Shown piece after piece: positions 1 through 12,580 of a DNA stretch of 64,000 bases (position 1 is its first letter; every line of letters begins with the position of its first letter). The notes beneath the pieces were generated by a model. The model made no database searches and had not been told where the DNA came from. It saw only the letters and a list, made by a program, of their open reading frames with translations. Location of the stretch: positions 992,001 through 1,056,000 of the forward strand of contig JANUWF010001696.1 of the NCBI GenBank assembly GCA_026120185.1, written 5' to 3'. The translations under genes were made by a program, and so were the position numbers. Source of the DNA: Voacanga thouarsii. Lineage: Eukaryota > Streptophyta > Magnoliopsida > Gentianales > Apocynaceae.

Positions 1-2641
1 TCTACTTAATCCCTAGACTTCATTTCTGCCATTTATAACACAAAATCTCGCAAACAAAAATTTTCAACCGGATAAAAAATCAGTTTTTCTTGAAGACCTC
101 AAGAACATCAACAAGGTAAAACAAGAACAACTTTCTTGTTCATCTTCTTCCATTCAATTCTTAATACACCTATCTAATGCCCTCTTTCTCTTTCTCTCTC
201 TCTCTTTCTCTCTCTCTCTCACTCACTCTCTTCTATCCGAAATGGTTGATCAAACCATCAACAATGGATGTTGTTTCATTGGACCATTCAAGTCATTCCA
301 TCGCGCGTGGACCTTCTTTTGTCTTCACCAAAGGACTCAACAATCAAGTATTCATTCTTAAATTTCTCTTATTAAATTCTGAAATCATGTCCCCTAGATG
401 ATGATAGAGAATTGGAATATGATTGGGAGATTGAATATGTGCATGAGGATTAGGGGGATGAAGTTATGACATGATAATGGTTGTATTTGACTAGGATGTA
501 TGTGTTTTCCTTTCGAATCAATTTATGTTCTTCATGCTTGATGAATTTAATGGATGTTGAAGCATGATTAGATATTATGACACTAAAGGTGATTAGGCTT
601 TTATGATCTTATTTTCCTATGGAAATCATGTTTGATGATTATGCTTAGTAGGATTTTGGCCATGTGATAGTATGAGATAGTTCAAGTGTTTGTTCATGAA
701 TAGATTAATTTCTTGTTTGATGTTGGAGAATGTATTTATGAATCTCTTCTAGCAATAGGAAAATCATGGTGGAAGATTATTTTCTTGTTAAGTCTAGGTT
801 ATTTTTATTAGCAAAATTTTATTACTCTAATTAGAATTACCACTATATTTTTCTAAAAATTCGAAACTCTAGGAAGATTTGGATTGGATTATTAATTAAA
901 ATATTAATATTTTAACTATCAAATAAATAAAATATTTTATTAAAAATAATATATAATAATAAATAAATCTTTTATATAAATAATAATAATAAAAAATAAA
1001 ATATTAGAATTAAATAATGGCCTTGTAGGCCCTAGTTAAAACTTTTACCTATATTCCTAAATATTATTTATATTAAAATCTATTTGTTATTTATCAATTA
1101 AAAATTTAATATAATTCATTTATTATTAATTTTAATTATTACTAATTATTTATTATCTATTTAAAAAATTAATTTTAAAAAATATTTGTTATTTATGATT
1201 TATTTACAATAAAGCTATTTTTTTAAAATTACCATTTATTAATATTATCTAGGGCTTGGTATTATTCAATATTCAAACCTTAGTTTATTTATTAATAATA
1301 ACACTCAAGAGTTATTATTTGAGTCTATAATTTATCAACAATTATTTTAAAAACTCTAGTTATTTTAACTTATCAAACTAGACTTATTTTATAAAATTCT
1401 TTATCATCTAGCCTTAAAGCTTAGAACATTAGGGTTAGGATTATTTGTGTAAGTGAATATAGCTTGAGTGTAACCTTATGTCTTGTGTTTACCCCCGGCG
1501 GGGTTAGGTCAGCTTTGGAAGACTTTTGAATTTGAGCAAGCAAAGGATCAGGTAAGCTCCTGCATAAAACTTGTTTGTTGTAAAAGGTTCCCATGCCAAG
1601 CTAAACACGAAGTATGTGAATACTGATTTGGTAAAGGCAATTAAGGACTGTTTCTTTTCTTGATTCAGTCAAACCAATTATCTGAAAATTTTCAAAGCAG
1701 TTTTACTCAAACACTGAACTATTTCTAAAGCCAATTTTGACAAGGACTTTGGAAACCCTTAATTGCCATTTTCAAGTAAAGCTGTGTTTTACCAGTTTTC
1801 TCCCAAGTGGGACAATTATCGTTGAGTACTCAATAAGGGTAGGCTAGTAGTACTAGTTTTGAAGAGCAAGAGTGAGTCTTCTGGCAGGAGGCCACCTCCA
1901 GAAGATAAAACTCAACTTAGAGAAACATCAGTACTACTTAGTCATGCCGGTCCGAGCTAGCAATTTTTATTTCAGTCAAGTGACTGTGTTTTGCTGGAAT
2001 GGACACCCGGTTGTTGTTTGGGGTATAGAGAAGGAGGAGTATCTTGCTCGGTAGGCCGATCACCTACCTTTTGTCAGTCTGCACAAAGTGTCGGCATTCT
2101 GACCGGCAGTGTGCACAAAGTGTGGCATACTGACCATCCGGTTATGGGCCCCAGCGTGTGGTAACCCATAATCCTTTCTTTTGAGTGGTTGATCTTATAA
2201 TTATGTATGGCTGGAAAAGCCGAAAACACCACTCTTGTTTTTTACTAATGTTGAATGCTTGCCAATATTTCTCTTATAAAGTTTTCACATTTTTCATCCG
2301 CAAACTGTTTTCACTAAATACTCAAAGCACACACGGACTTACTGAGATTTTTATCTCATCACCTTTTATGCCATATTTTCAGGTCGATCCTGCTGTGGAG
2401 ATGAATAGCTAGATTTGTTGCCTAGGCTTTGAAGACTTTATGTTATTTTCCTTATGTGTTGTTTGAGAGATGGTAGTGAACAATTTATTTTGGATTTGTT
2501 CATGTATTTTTGGGTTGTAATAAGTTCAATTTCAAGGTATTACTTTTATTTTCTTTTTTGTGACCTAATTATAAAGACCCATTGTCCTTTGGACGGGGCG
2601 ACATCCTTGGCCCTGTCGGGCCTAGGTAGTGGGGTGTTACA
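1..2641 (+). mobile_element. 3' part of long LTR, family A (copy A1)
   Basis: The first base already lies inside the element. The stretch is colinear with about 22940-25563 (solo LTR A3), sharing the (CT)n tract, the GTTGAGTACTCAATAAGG block near 1824, the cACAAAGTGTGG short repeats near 2090-2160 and the terminal GGGGCGACATCC...GGGGTGTTACA. It ends in TTACA at 2641. LTR-B sequence follows at once, so A1 is nested in a B copy that begins left of the window. No credible coding capacity. Related ends and the pol relics near 57 kb suggest a Ty3/gypsy Tekay/Del-type LTR; that assignment is inference. Confidence 0.8.
178..232. repeat. (CT)n-rich microsatellite in LTR A
   Basis: Imperfect CT/TTTCTC run. 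The equivalent position of LTR A3 has a purer CT run (23135-23169), so the tract is an inherited part of the LTR that changes length. Confidence 0.9.
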
Positions 2642-4385
2642 ATCTAACCCTAAACCAATCTTCTCTAACTCTAAATCATAGCAGCCATCTATTCTCTCCA
2701 TTCTACACAAAAATTCTAGCACGAACTCCACAGCAAATTTTCAAAAACCTCAAGAACAACACCTAGCAAAAACCGATCACCTTCCAAGGTAAGCAAAAAC
2801 CATCTCAACTTCTTGATTCCTTTCTTCCATCAATTCTCTTCCTTTTCTTCTTTGGAATCATGCCATCTCAAGGCTGATTTCATCTCTTTATGCATTCTCG
2901 GTCATAAGGAAGGAAAAAGGAGACAACTTTTCTGTTCTAATCCAACGAACTTGGGACAATCACCATAGGAGCATCGGGATCTCGCTACCCGGTTGTTGTA
3001 AGGTACGGAAATACTTACCCTTAATGCCGGAATTAAGGTTTAAGGTAGTAGATGATGTCTATTACCTTGTTGAATATATGGTCATAGTATATGATCTTAG
3101 GGGATTGTGAATTGTTATGGAAATAAATGAGTTTGGCACATGTTCGAATTAGTTGAAGCCCTGATCATGATATTATATGGTTTAGATCAGGAGGATAATT
3201 GAGGAAATCAAGCTGTGAATTTATCTCGTTTATCTGAGGCATATTAAGTAAGTCCTTGCATAAACTCTTTTGTTAAATGTTGTGATGGTAAGTCCTTGCA
3301 TAAACTCTTTTGTTAAATGTTGTGATGGCAAGTCTATGTTGTGAAGCTTTGTAAAGCTATTGTTGAACTATGTTTGCTTGGGTTGTAAACGTGGATATTT
3401 ATTCTTTAAATGGTTTTGTCAAACTAACGATTTTATCAAGAAAACTATTCTTTTTCTTAAATTTTTAGAAATCTCTTTTAAAGAAAACCACGTTTTACAA
3501 AGCCAAGGTTTGGAAATATTGTGAATCAGGAATTGATGGATATGTTCGTTGAGTACTCAATAAGGGTAGGCTAACAATACTAGTCTTGGAGGGCTAGAGT
3601 AAGTCTTCTGGCAGGAGGCCACCTCCAGAAGATAAGCTCTGCTTGAAAAGGCGACAGTATTGGTTGGTCAGCCGGTCAGAGCTAGCATTTGTACCTGGTA
3701 AGGTATTATTTATTTTTTCGACATGGACACCCGGATGGTTTTGTTGGGTGTAGAAAAGGAGGAGTATCTCACCCGGTGAGCTGTACACTCACCTTGATCA
3801 GAACGCCCAACGTGTGGTAATCTGGTCCGGACAAGGTGCACAAAGTGTGGTGCCTTGGCCATTTTGTTCTCATGGAGCCCAACGTGTGGTGACATGACTG
3901 TTTATTCGAGTGGATGATTGTTTTGTGTAAAGTATGATTATGGAAAAACCCACTATTTGCGAAAGAGAAATTATTTATGACTTGCCAAATATTTCTACAA
4001 ATGTTTTCCACTTTGCATACACGTACAGTTTTAAACACCATGTGCACACACAGGACTTACTGAGATTTATTCTCACACTATTTTACATCATGTTTTTAGG
4101 AGATAGATAGTGCTGAGTCAGCGGGGCATTGATAGTTGAAGCTTTTCTAATTATTGTCATCTTTGCTTAGGAGATATTTGTTGTTTAAGCTGTTGAACGA
4201 TTAATTATTTTTATTTCGTTTTGCTCCAAGTTGAGCCTGATGTAATAAGAGTATTTCTTTATTCATCTAAGTTGAATCTCTTGGAGGTTGCCTTTGTATT
4301 TTATACCTCGTTTTAAAGATCCCTTGTCCTATGGGACGGGGCGACATCCCCGCCCTTTTAGGGTACGTAGTCGTGGGGTGTTACA
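2642..4385 (+). mobile_element. 3' part of long LTR, family B, split by A1
   Basis: Matches the reverse complement of the left half of solo LTR B (14678-18022). It starts at ATCTAACCCTAAA, equivalent to about 16550. It contains the GTTCGTTGAGTACTCAATAAGG block, the AACGTGTGG/CACAAAGTGTGG short repeats and the TTACTGAGATTTATTCTCA hairpin, and ends GTGGGGTGTTACA at 4385. LTR-A sequence resumes at 4386 with TGGTA, so B is itself inserted in an older A copy (A2). The 5' part of B lies left of A1, outside the window. Confidence 0.8.
3248..3327. repeat. 40-bp direct tandem duplication in LTR B
   Basis: Two consecutive copies of a 40-base unit beginning GTAAGTCCTTGCATAAACTC, at 3248-3287 and 3288-3327, apparently identical. 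The other B copy (near 15730-15770) has a single unit, so the duplication is private to this copy and recent. Confidence 0.9.
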
Positions 4386-4873
4386 TGGTAACCCATGGCT
4401 ACCTCTTTGAGTGGTTGTATTTATCGTGAAAATGTATGGTTTGAAAAGCAAAGTGCTACTCTTTATTTTTAACATTTATTTAATGCTTGCCAGCACTTTC
4501 TCTTACGAAATTGTTATGACTTGCATACATAAACTATTTTACTTGAAACACTCAAAGCACACACGAGCTTATTGAGATTTTTATCTCACCACCTTTTATA
4601 CCATGCTTTCAGGTCGATCCTGCTGTAGAGGTCAATAGCTAGATTTGTTGCCTATGACTTGAAGGCTCTTTATTATTTCCCCTTATGTGATATTTTGAGA
4701 GATTATTGCAAATAATTTATTATGGATTTGTTCATATATTTTTGGGTTGTAATAAGTTTAATTTTAAAGTATTGCTTTTATTTTCTTTTATGTAACCTAG
4801 TTATAAAGACCATTTGTCCTAAGGATAAGGCGACACCCCCGGCCCTGTTGGGCCTAGGTAGTAGGGTGTTACA
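4386..4873 (+). mobile_element. Terminal fragment of LTR A (copy A2)
   Basis: Resumes LTR A at the GTGTGGTAACCCATGGC block (equivalent to about 25070 in A3) and runs to GGGTGTTACA at 4873. It is the outer LTR into which the B copy inserted. The expected B duplication would be TGGTA (4386-4390), consistent with the A sequence on both sides, but its left partner is off-window. Confidence 0.75.
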
Positions 4874-5109
4874 CAACAAGCCTACCTGTAGCTAGGCTCT
4901 CTTAGCCCGTTGGTCAATATTGGTATATCTAACTCGGCGCCAGGCCCAACAAGTGGACCTGGCGCCAGGTCACTTTGGGCATAGCCCTGTTTTGATGATT
5001 TTCCTTGTTTTGTTTTACTTTGATTTTTTTTTTTAATTTTCACAACTTTTATTTTATAATAGGGATATTTTAGACCTTTTAAAGGTTTGAAAGGCTGAGA
5101 TTTCATCTC
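4874..5109 (+). mobile_element. U3 remnant of gypsy G1 5' LTR (left of K1)
   Basis: Lies between LTR A2 and copia K1 and joins seamlessly to 13205 once K1 and one ACCTT copy are removed. It contains two inverted CGGCGCCAGG/CCTGGCGCCAGG motifs (4935-4970) like the GC-rich motif in the G2 LTR. It then becomes AT-rich, as G2 does upstream of its TATA-like region. The 5' end of this LTR is off-window. Confidence 0.55.
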
Positions 5110-5114
5110 ACCTT

Positions 5115-5677
5115 TGTTAGATTTCATCATGCTTATCAAATAAAAATGCAACGAAAATAACCATGAAATCCACGCCCAAGGATCATGTGTTTGCAATTAA
5201 AACGGGGATAGAGGAAGAAAATGGAGATTACCTTCTATAGTAGAAAAACAAAAATTTTCTTGTGGATAGAAATTTGATCAGCAACTCAGGAACCAATTCC
5301 CTCCATTTTGATCGTCCAATCGCACCACTACAACCCAAGAGTAGGATTGTCTTTAGCAGTAATCCACACAATGTTGAATTACTCACAAAACCCATTCAAA
5401 ACTATGCTAGGAGAAGTGGAGAGGCTAATTTTTAATTAGAGAATAATAGGGATGAAGAAGAAATGATTTCTTCGAATCATCTCTGCAAAAGGGAATGATT
5501 CCTATATTTATAGTTATTAGAATTTGTGTTAATTACAATTAAGTCCTCTAAGATCTAATATTTATAATTGGGCCCTTGAAGTTTATATAATTGTAACTAA
5601 GTCCTATGAATTATAACAAACTTATAATTCAGTTATAGATATATTTTCTTCTCTTAATTAACCCTAAAATATTATCA

Positions 5678-5730
<53 letters not shown>

Positions 5731-6826
5731 GCATTCAAACATTTATTGTATGAAAACTATTAAGTTTCCTGGTCTTATTGGTAGCATAATATGAATTAAT
5801 TCTAACAGTTTTAGAACTAATAATTCTAAATAAAATATAGAATTAATTTATTAATTCTATAATTAATAAATTCATGTTTAGTAGATTAAGAGCGATATCT
5901 AGAAATGACTCTTGATTACCCAAAAGTCCAGAAAGTCAAATGGCTTGACACGAACCTTTCAATAGCAAATAATCAGTGCAATAAACTCCTTTCACCATAC
6001 TATATCTCGTTCGGTCTAGAGCATGGAATTAGTGCCAACTCCCTCCAGGATATTATTAATTCTGGCTTGAATAATTTAGTACTTGTTCAAGAAATCCATT
6101 ACTCGATATGTGTATCAATTTGGAACTATTTTCAACACATAGTCGCCTTGGCCAAAGAATTCATGAGTAATAATTTCTACAAGTGGCTTTGAGATATACT
6201 CTTCTACTATTAGGAGTGGTGAATTCTTTATTGACCCTCTCAACTACTTTTGTTTACTTTACATTATACCCAATGTCCATCCCATAGGTAGTCTTTATAA
6301 GATTCCAAAGATTAGAATCAAAGTACAATGCTCAATAAACAAAATACCTTAGAGATCTTAAGTCTAAGGATACTTGTGCACTTGCTATAATGAGATTCTA
6401 TCACTGACACTCAATAACTATCTAAGTGATTATGTCATAGATTGGTCATCCAATGAACTTGTTCATGTAATAAGCATCCACATATTAATCCATAGTATCA
6501 CAATACTCACGGTTATAAGAACCACAACTTGATCTAATCAAGGGATATAACATGTACTAGTTATGGTGTATTAATAATGTCCTATCTCATTAATACTATG
6601 ACTAGGGATTATTTTAAGCATAAACACTACATAGTGTAGTATGAATCGCACATCATGATCTCTATCATAATTTCCTTAACACTGTGTTGTACTAGAGACT
6701 TTATCAAACAGTTTATACGCATATTAAGATATAACAATCAAACTAAAAGATAAAGAATACCTCTTTTATTAATTATTATGCAATATATATGGTATAAGTG
6801 ATTGCCTATAGGGTACAACACTAACA
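5115..6826 (-). repeat. K1 3' LTR (full length, 1712 bp)
   Basis: On the minus strand it starts TGTTAGTGTTGTACCC and ends GATGAAATCTAACA. Its length agrees with the solo LTR of the same family at 27256-28952 (1697 bp), so this is the full-length form and the partner at 12581-13199 is the deleted one. It carries a private (TA)n expansion. Confidence 0.93.
5682..5728. repeat. (TA)n microsatellite
   Basis: About 23 perfect AT dinucleotides inside the K1 3' LTR. It is absent from the other K1-family LTRs in the window, so it expanded after insertion. Confidence 0.95.
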
Positions 6827-6839
6827 ATCTCCCACTTAT
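6827..6839 (-). other. K1 polypurine tract
   Basis: Minus-strand AAGTGGGAGAT directly abuts the TG of the 3' LTR, the expected plus-strand primer position in reverse transcription. Confidence 0.85.
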
Positions 6840-6879
6840 ACTGGAGCCAATCATTCATATATCGAATACCAAGTGACTT

Positions 6880-8480
6880 AACATGTTTATCATGTTTCTT
6901 CTAGAAAAGTGCTTTAGTGAGTGCATCAACTATGTTCTGATCCGTGAGAATTCTCTCTATCTTTACATCTTGCCTATCTATGATCTCTCTAATCAGATGA
7001 TAGCGTATAAGTACATGCTTGGATCGTTGATGAGACCGTGGTTCCTTTACTTGTGCAATGGCTCCATTGTTATCACAATACAAAAGTATCGCATCTGTAA
7101 TGCTAGGCACCACTCCAAGTTTCGTGACGAACTTCTTAATCCACACTGCTTTTTTATCTGCTTTGAAAGCCTATATGTACTCTGCTTCAGTTGTCGAATC
7201 GGCAGTAATCTCTTGTTTGGAACTTCTCCAACTTACTGCCCCACCACCTAACGTGACCATGTAGCTAGATTGTGATTTGTAGTTGTTCTTATCGGATTGA
7301 AAGATGGTATCAGTATACCATCTTACTTGCAAATTACCATCTCTATATACCAAGAATACATCATTAGTCCTTCGTAAGTACTTGAGGATATTATTTACAG
7401 TCGCCCAATGACTCTCTCTAGGGGCAGATTGGTATCTGCTCGTCAAGCTAAGAGCACATGATACATCGGGTTTAGTACATATCATAACATACATAATAGA
7501 CCCAATTACCGAAGCATACGAAGTTTTACTTATATGATCCCTTTCAACTTATGTATTTGGAGACATTGACTTTGAAAGGCTTACTCCATGTGCCATAGGT
7601 AAGAATCTTCTATTGGATTGATCCATGATGAACCTCTTCAATACTTTATCTATGTATGTAGACTGCGAAAGACCTAGCAACCTCTTTGATCTATCTTTAT
7701 AGATCTTTATTCCTAAGATATAGATTGTTTCTCCAAGGTCTTTCATAGAGAACATCTTGGATAACTAAGTCTTTACAAATTGAAGAATGGAAACATCATT
7801 TCTATTAGTAATATGTCATCTACAAAAAGCAATAAGAAAATAACTGCACTCCTACTACCCTTCTTATACACACAAGATTCATTCATGTTTTGAATGAAAT
7901 CAAATTCTTTAATTCTCTCATCAAAATAGATGTTTCAACTCCTAGATACTTGCTTAAGTCCATAAATGGACCTTTGCAACTTACATACTTTTGTGCTATC
8001 TTTGGATGTGAAATTTTCAAGTTGTGTCATATACACTTTCTCGATCAGGTTTCCATTAAAGAAAGCTGTTTTCACATCCATTTGGGAAACCTAGTAGTTG
8101 TAATAAGCGACAAGTACTAGGAGTATTTTTATGGATTTTAGCATAGCGACTGGTGAAAAAATTCGTTATAGTCAATACTTTGCTGTTGTTAATAACCTTT
8201 TGCAACTAGACGTGCCTTATAGGTAACCGCATTACTATCTATGTCAGTTTTCTTCTTGAAAATCCAATTATACCCTATAGGCTTGATTCATTTGGGTAGA
8301 TCAACCAAAGTCTATCCTTGGTTGTCATACATAGAATTCATTTTTGACTTCATGGCTTCAAGCCATTTGTCAAATTCTAAACTATTCAGAATGTCCTTAT
8401 AAGTAGTAGGCTCATCTTCTTCTATGATCAGTACATCTTTATGGTCACTAATGAGAAATCTATATCTCTCATGTACCACT
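6880..8480 (-). pseudogene. K1 reverse transcriptase and RNase H remnants
   Basis: Reading leftward, the RT-thumb region carries a FSMKDLGE...YILGIKI pattern (7755-7640), then a KPDVSCALSLTSRYQS...HW segment and the copia RNase H signature WRSSKQEI.ADSTTEAEYI (near 7200), then LLYCDNNGAI and a terminal LTDQNIVDALTKAL (near 6910). This is the normal copia RT-RH order and end. At least several frameshifts and stops separate the pieces, and no intact YVDD core can be read. It encoded cDNA synthesis and primer removal in virus-like particles. Confidence 0.85.
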
Positions 8481-9580
8481 CATATCCTACTCGACCTATG
8501 AGGCTCTTGTGTGTTAGAAGGTTCATCAATAGGTATGGGTTCAGACGATTGATCAATATTTGTTTATTCTTCTTGAACTTCACTAAGTTCAAGCTTGCTC
8601 CCACTATCTCCTTTAAACATGTGCTCTTTCTCTAAGAAGACAGCATGTTTCGAAACAAAACTTTGTTTTCAGAAGAAAGATAGAAGTAATATCCAAAGGA
8701 TTCTTTCAGATATCCAACAAACAAATATTTATCAGACTTACTTTCAAATTTGTTTTACATTGCCCTTTTAACAAAAACAGGGCAACCCTAAATCCTACAA
8801 TGAGATAATTTTGGTCTCTTGCCAAAGAAAAGCTCATAAAAGAGTGGTATCAACCATTTTTTAAGGAGCTTTATTTAATATATAAACAGCAGTTTCCAGT
8901 GTATCTCCCCAAAATAATTTTGTAAGTCTGTAAAAGCCATCATGGTTAGTACTATGTCTAGAAAAGTTCGATTCCTTCTCTCAAATATACCATTATGTTG
9001 AGGTGTATATGATGGAGTCTATTGAGATAATATCCCATTATCTCTAAGATAATTTAGAAACTCTTGGCTTAAATATTCACCTCCTTGATCGGATCTAAAA
9101 GTTTTAATACTTTTCCCAAATTATTTCTCTACTTCATTCTTGAAGTCTTTAAACTTGTCAAATGCTTCAGACTTGTATTTCATTAAATACAAATATTCAT
9201 ATCGTGAATAGTCATCGATGAAGGTTATAAAGTAATGATAACCTCCTTTTGCTTGTATAGACTTTGGGCCATATACATCTGTATGTATCAGTTCCAATAA
9301 TTTTTAGCCCTTTTGTCTTTTCCAAAAAATGGAGTTTTAGCCATTTTACCAAGTAAACAAGATTCGTATGTGTCGTATGATTTATAATCAAATGACCTCA
9401 AGTCACCCAACTTGTATAACTTAGACACGTATTTTTTATTTACATGGCCTAAACGACAATGCCATAAGTAAGATGAGATTAGGTTATCTTTTCTTTGTTT
9501 ATTTTCATTTATATTGAAAATTAGATTATTCATGTCTAGAACACATAAACCATTAACCAAAGTTGCAGAACCATAATGGA
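8481..9580 (-). pseudogene. K1 integrase remnant
   Basis: The GAG_pre-integrase/HHCC zinc region is readable at about 9490-9330 (WHCRLGHVNKK, then CLLGKMAKTPF). The core follows to the left: GG.HY-type and SDQGGEY-like segments in shifted frames (near 9240-9050) and a QHNGIFERRNR-like patch near 9000-8950. Frameshifts and stops break the frame repeatedly. It would have inserted the cDNA and made the 5-bp duplication seen at the element ends. Confidence 0.75.
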
Positions 9581-9586
9581 TATCAT

Positions 9587-9890
9587 TTAATGAAAAAGAA
9601 CAATTTTATTCTTAAAATTTAAATGAAATCCAAATAAGTCTAAATAAGCAACTGAGATAATGTTTTTCAATACAATTGGTAGGAAATAGCATATTTGAAG
9701 TTTGAAAACTAATCCAGAAGATAGATTAATATGATAAGTCCCCATAGTTAGTGTAGCAACTTTTGCTCCATTTGCAGCTTGCAAGTCCACATCACCCATT
9801 TCTAGCCTTCTACTGCCCTTTAGTCCTTGCAAATTATTGTATAAATAAGATCCAGAATCAGTATCCAATACCACATCTCATTATTAAAGG
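9587..9890 (-). pseudogene. K1 aspartic protease remnant
   Basis: Reads VLDTDSGSYLYNNLQGLKGS followed by VDLQAANGAKV and a KNIISVAYLD tail, the normal copia protease layout. The catalytic triad is damaged: the expected D-T/S-G is D-T-D here, so even the uninterrupted part would be inactive. K3 protease (near 38060) shows the intact DTGCGSH equivalent. Confidence 0.85.
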
Positions 9891-9990
9891 TAGTATTAAT
9901 CTCAATTATAAATATATCAGGAGTAGAAGTAAAAGTGCTTGCAAGCTTCTCTTTCTCTTTCTTTTCCTTTATGGTCTCTAAGTTGCGCCT

Positions 9991-10691
9991 CTAATGGCCC
10001 ATATTGCCACAATGATGATTTGGATCTTTAGTGGTTACTTCTTTCTTCTTCACACCTCCTTTGGGCTTGGTAGGATTTTTCTTCTTCTTCTTGGGAACTT
10101 TCTTCGTATAAGACAAAGAACCTACTAGCAAGATTGCCTTATTATCCTTCTTCATGGATGATTTAGTAGTCTTAAGCAAATTAATAAGCTTAGGTATGGT
10201 GGTCTCAACATTTTTCATGTGGTAGTTAATCACAAATTGTGAAAAACTACTTGGTAATGATTGTAGAATTAAGTCAATACTTAAATCATGATCCATTACG
10301 CAACCAAGAGACCTAAACTTTTTAATATAGCCTAACATCTGTAGCCTATGAGTGGCCATTGAAGCACCGTCAACCATTTATTAAACAGCTCATTAAGATG
10401 GAAGATAATGGTTTTATCATCCATATGCTCATGCTGTTTTTCTAACTTAGGAGTCATTGATGCCAATATAATACATGATAGAGTGTCACTATCCTCCTTA
10501 TGCTTTTTGTGGACAACATGCTCATCAGCAGGAGCATCTTGGGCTAGAGGTGGCGGAATAGGAGCATCTAGCATGTAGAGTAGCTTTTTTGACTTGAGAA
10601 CGATTCTCAAGTTTCTATACTAGTCCAAATAGTTTGATTTGGTGAGCTTATTTGTTTCCAAGATGCCATCTAGGTTTAGATTTCTCGACAT
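9991..10691 (-). pseudogene. K1 gag remnant
   Basis: Begins at ATG 10691 (MSRNLNLDGIL), in line with K3 gag, with a stop soon after (SNYLD then TAG). It continues with the UBN2/retrotrans-gag-like LPSSFSQFVINYHMKN segment and a lysine-rich stretch, ending in an incomplete zinc knuckle (HHCGNMGH near 10000). One frameshift near 10350 separates the two readable halves. Gag forms the particle shell. Confidence 0.85.
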
Positions 10692-12566
10692 AATACAAGT
10701 GACCTAGATGTAAAGATAGAGTAATTAGAATATGTATATGCTCATGATGTGCATGTAATTTGGTCTTTAATTAAACGCATTTTTATTCCACTATTTTACT
10801 CAAATCAATAGGCCCCACTATTGACTTGGAAAAGCCCGTTGGAAGCTTTCCTAGTGGACCATTATCCAAATCCTTTAAGAATGGCCTTGGGTTAACCCAA
10901 CAAGCCATTCTTAAGGTCAGTGGTAGGTATCCAATACTAATTACATTAAATGTAACTACTGTATTATTGGGTGATTAACGTCTTTTAATCATTAAAATGT
11001 TTAATAGTATCCTAACCTTGCCTCTAATATTCTTTATGCCCAACCAAAATAAAGAAATTGGTTAAACCCAGCCCATTAATCAATAATTAAATTCCATAGC
11101 TTGAACATACTCAATGTCAAATAGTCTTAGGTATGCCCAATAACCTGGTCTAAAAAAAGAGCTCTCGTTCTTACTATATTAATGGAAGGGATTAGATTTA
11201 ATATTATTTGAGGGATTTATTCCTTTTAGTTGTCTTATCGTTGGGCATGCATTCAATTTATCAATAAGCAGAATAAATTAATAAACATGGTAATAAATAA
11301 TTATGTGGCATGGCTATGGACTCTCTAAATTAATTTTCTTGAGTCATCAAGAAAATTAATATGGTCAACCCTATGTGTTTATGCATGATTTAAGTAGAAT
11401 GTCTTACCATCTCGCTTTGTTTTGATTGCCGTCTTCAACTTGTAAATAAAATTCTACCTTAATCTAACCTATATAAACTAATTACATAATTTTCTAAAGG
11501 AAGAAACCTCGAGTTACATTCGAGATGAGTTAGATGAGAAGAGAATTACATAAGAATTTGAGATAAGGCAGGACGTGCAGCCCTATTTAATTAAAACAAA
11601 GCGACAAAAATGCATGAACATATAAGTTTGGTCTTAGTCTATAACCATCCACCATGCCAATAAAACATGCTTAAAATACAGAATAAAATATCCAATGCAC
11701 AAACATCCAAAATTAGTATTTTGGAGAAATCTGGGTCCAAAATCAAAATTTGGAAAATCTGGACTAAAATCAAATTTTTAGAAAATGTGGGTCCTGCATA
11801 TAATTTTTTAAAAATATTTTTATCCAAAATCATGGGTTTCAAATAAATTCTAATTATTATTAAAACCTATTCTCAAAATTATAAAAAATAAAAAATACTT
11901 ATTTTTTTAAATATAAAACAGTGCAAGCCGCATGCTAGTTGGGACTAGTCGCACGTGGCTAGCACATGAACAGAGACAGCTGCTCGGCGGCCAGGCCCAA
12001 AGCTATTGAGTAGCTTGGAGACTTTTCTCCAAATCGCTCGATGGTTTAGCCTAGCCGCTCAATGGCTTTGGAAACTAATTTCTAATCTACTGAACGGCTG
12101 CGATCCTAGCCGCACGCAAAAATTTTAATCAACAGTAACCATAATAACCATTGTTCATCTTCTTCCTAGATTCTGCAAATCTTTTTCATGAAACGCAAAG
12201 TGATTTTTAGACCGTTCAAAATAATTTTGATATCAAGCATTGTTAATCGACATTAACAATCAGTTGTAATCTACATTACAATTTAAACAACAATCTAGAT
12301 CGTTGAATCAAAAGCTTAATTGCAGGAAGAAAAGGAAGTCATTTATAGAACTATTTACATAACCATTCTACAACATTCATTACGTAGAAAAACTAGACCC
12401 ACACGGAAACAATTTCCCAAATGATTTTCAATGACCTAGACTCTTCAAACCAGAAAACCCAGACACACCATACAAAGTAGTAGACATACAGTAGCTATGG
12501 TCATACAGTTACTTGCTCAAAAAAGATTTCAAAGTAATTAAAGACCCATTAAAACACAAAGACGAA
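10692..12566 (-). other. K1 5' leader, non-coding
   Basis: About 1.9 kb between PBS and gag ATG with no credible ORF. It holds a G/C-richer patch (near 11925-12115) with repeated CGCTCGATGG/CGCTCAATGG/GCCGCACG-like words. The K3 leader (38960-40389) is similarly long. Confidence 0.7.
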
Positions 12567-12579
12567 GGCTTTGATACTA
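12567..12579 (-). other. K1 primer-binding site
   Basis: Minus-strand TAGTATCAAAGCC, two changes from the initiator-Met-tRNA complement TGGTATCAGAGCC, one base from the LTR end. Confidence 0.85.
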
Positions 12580-12580
12580 C

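Noticed and set aside
5682..5728. AT-rich tract as a replication origin or matrix-attachment site
   Set aside because: A plain (TA)n microsatellite private to one LTR copy; nothing else supports such a role.
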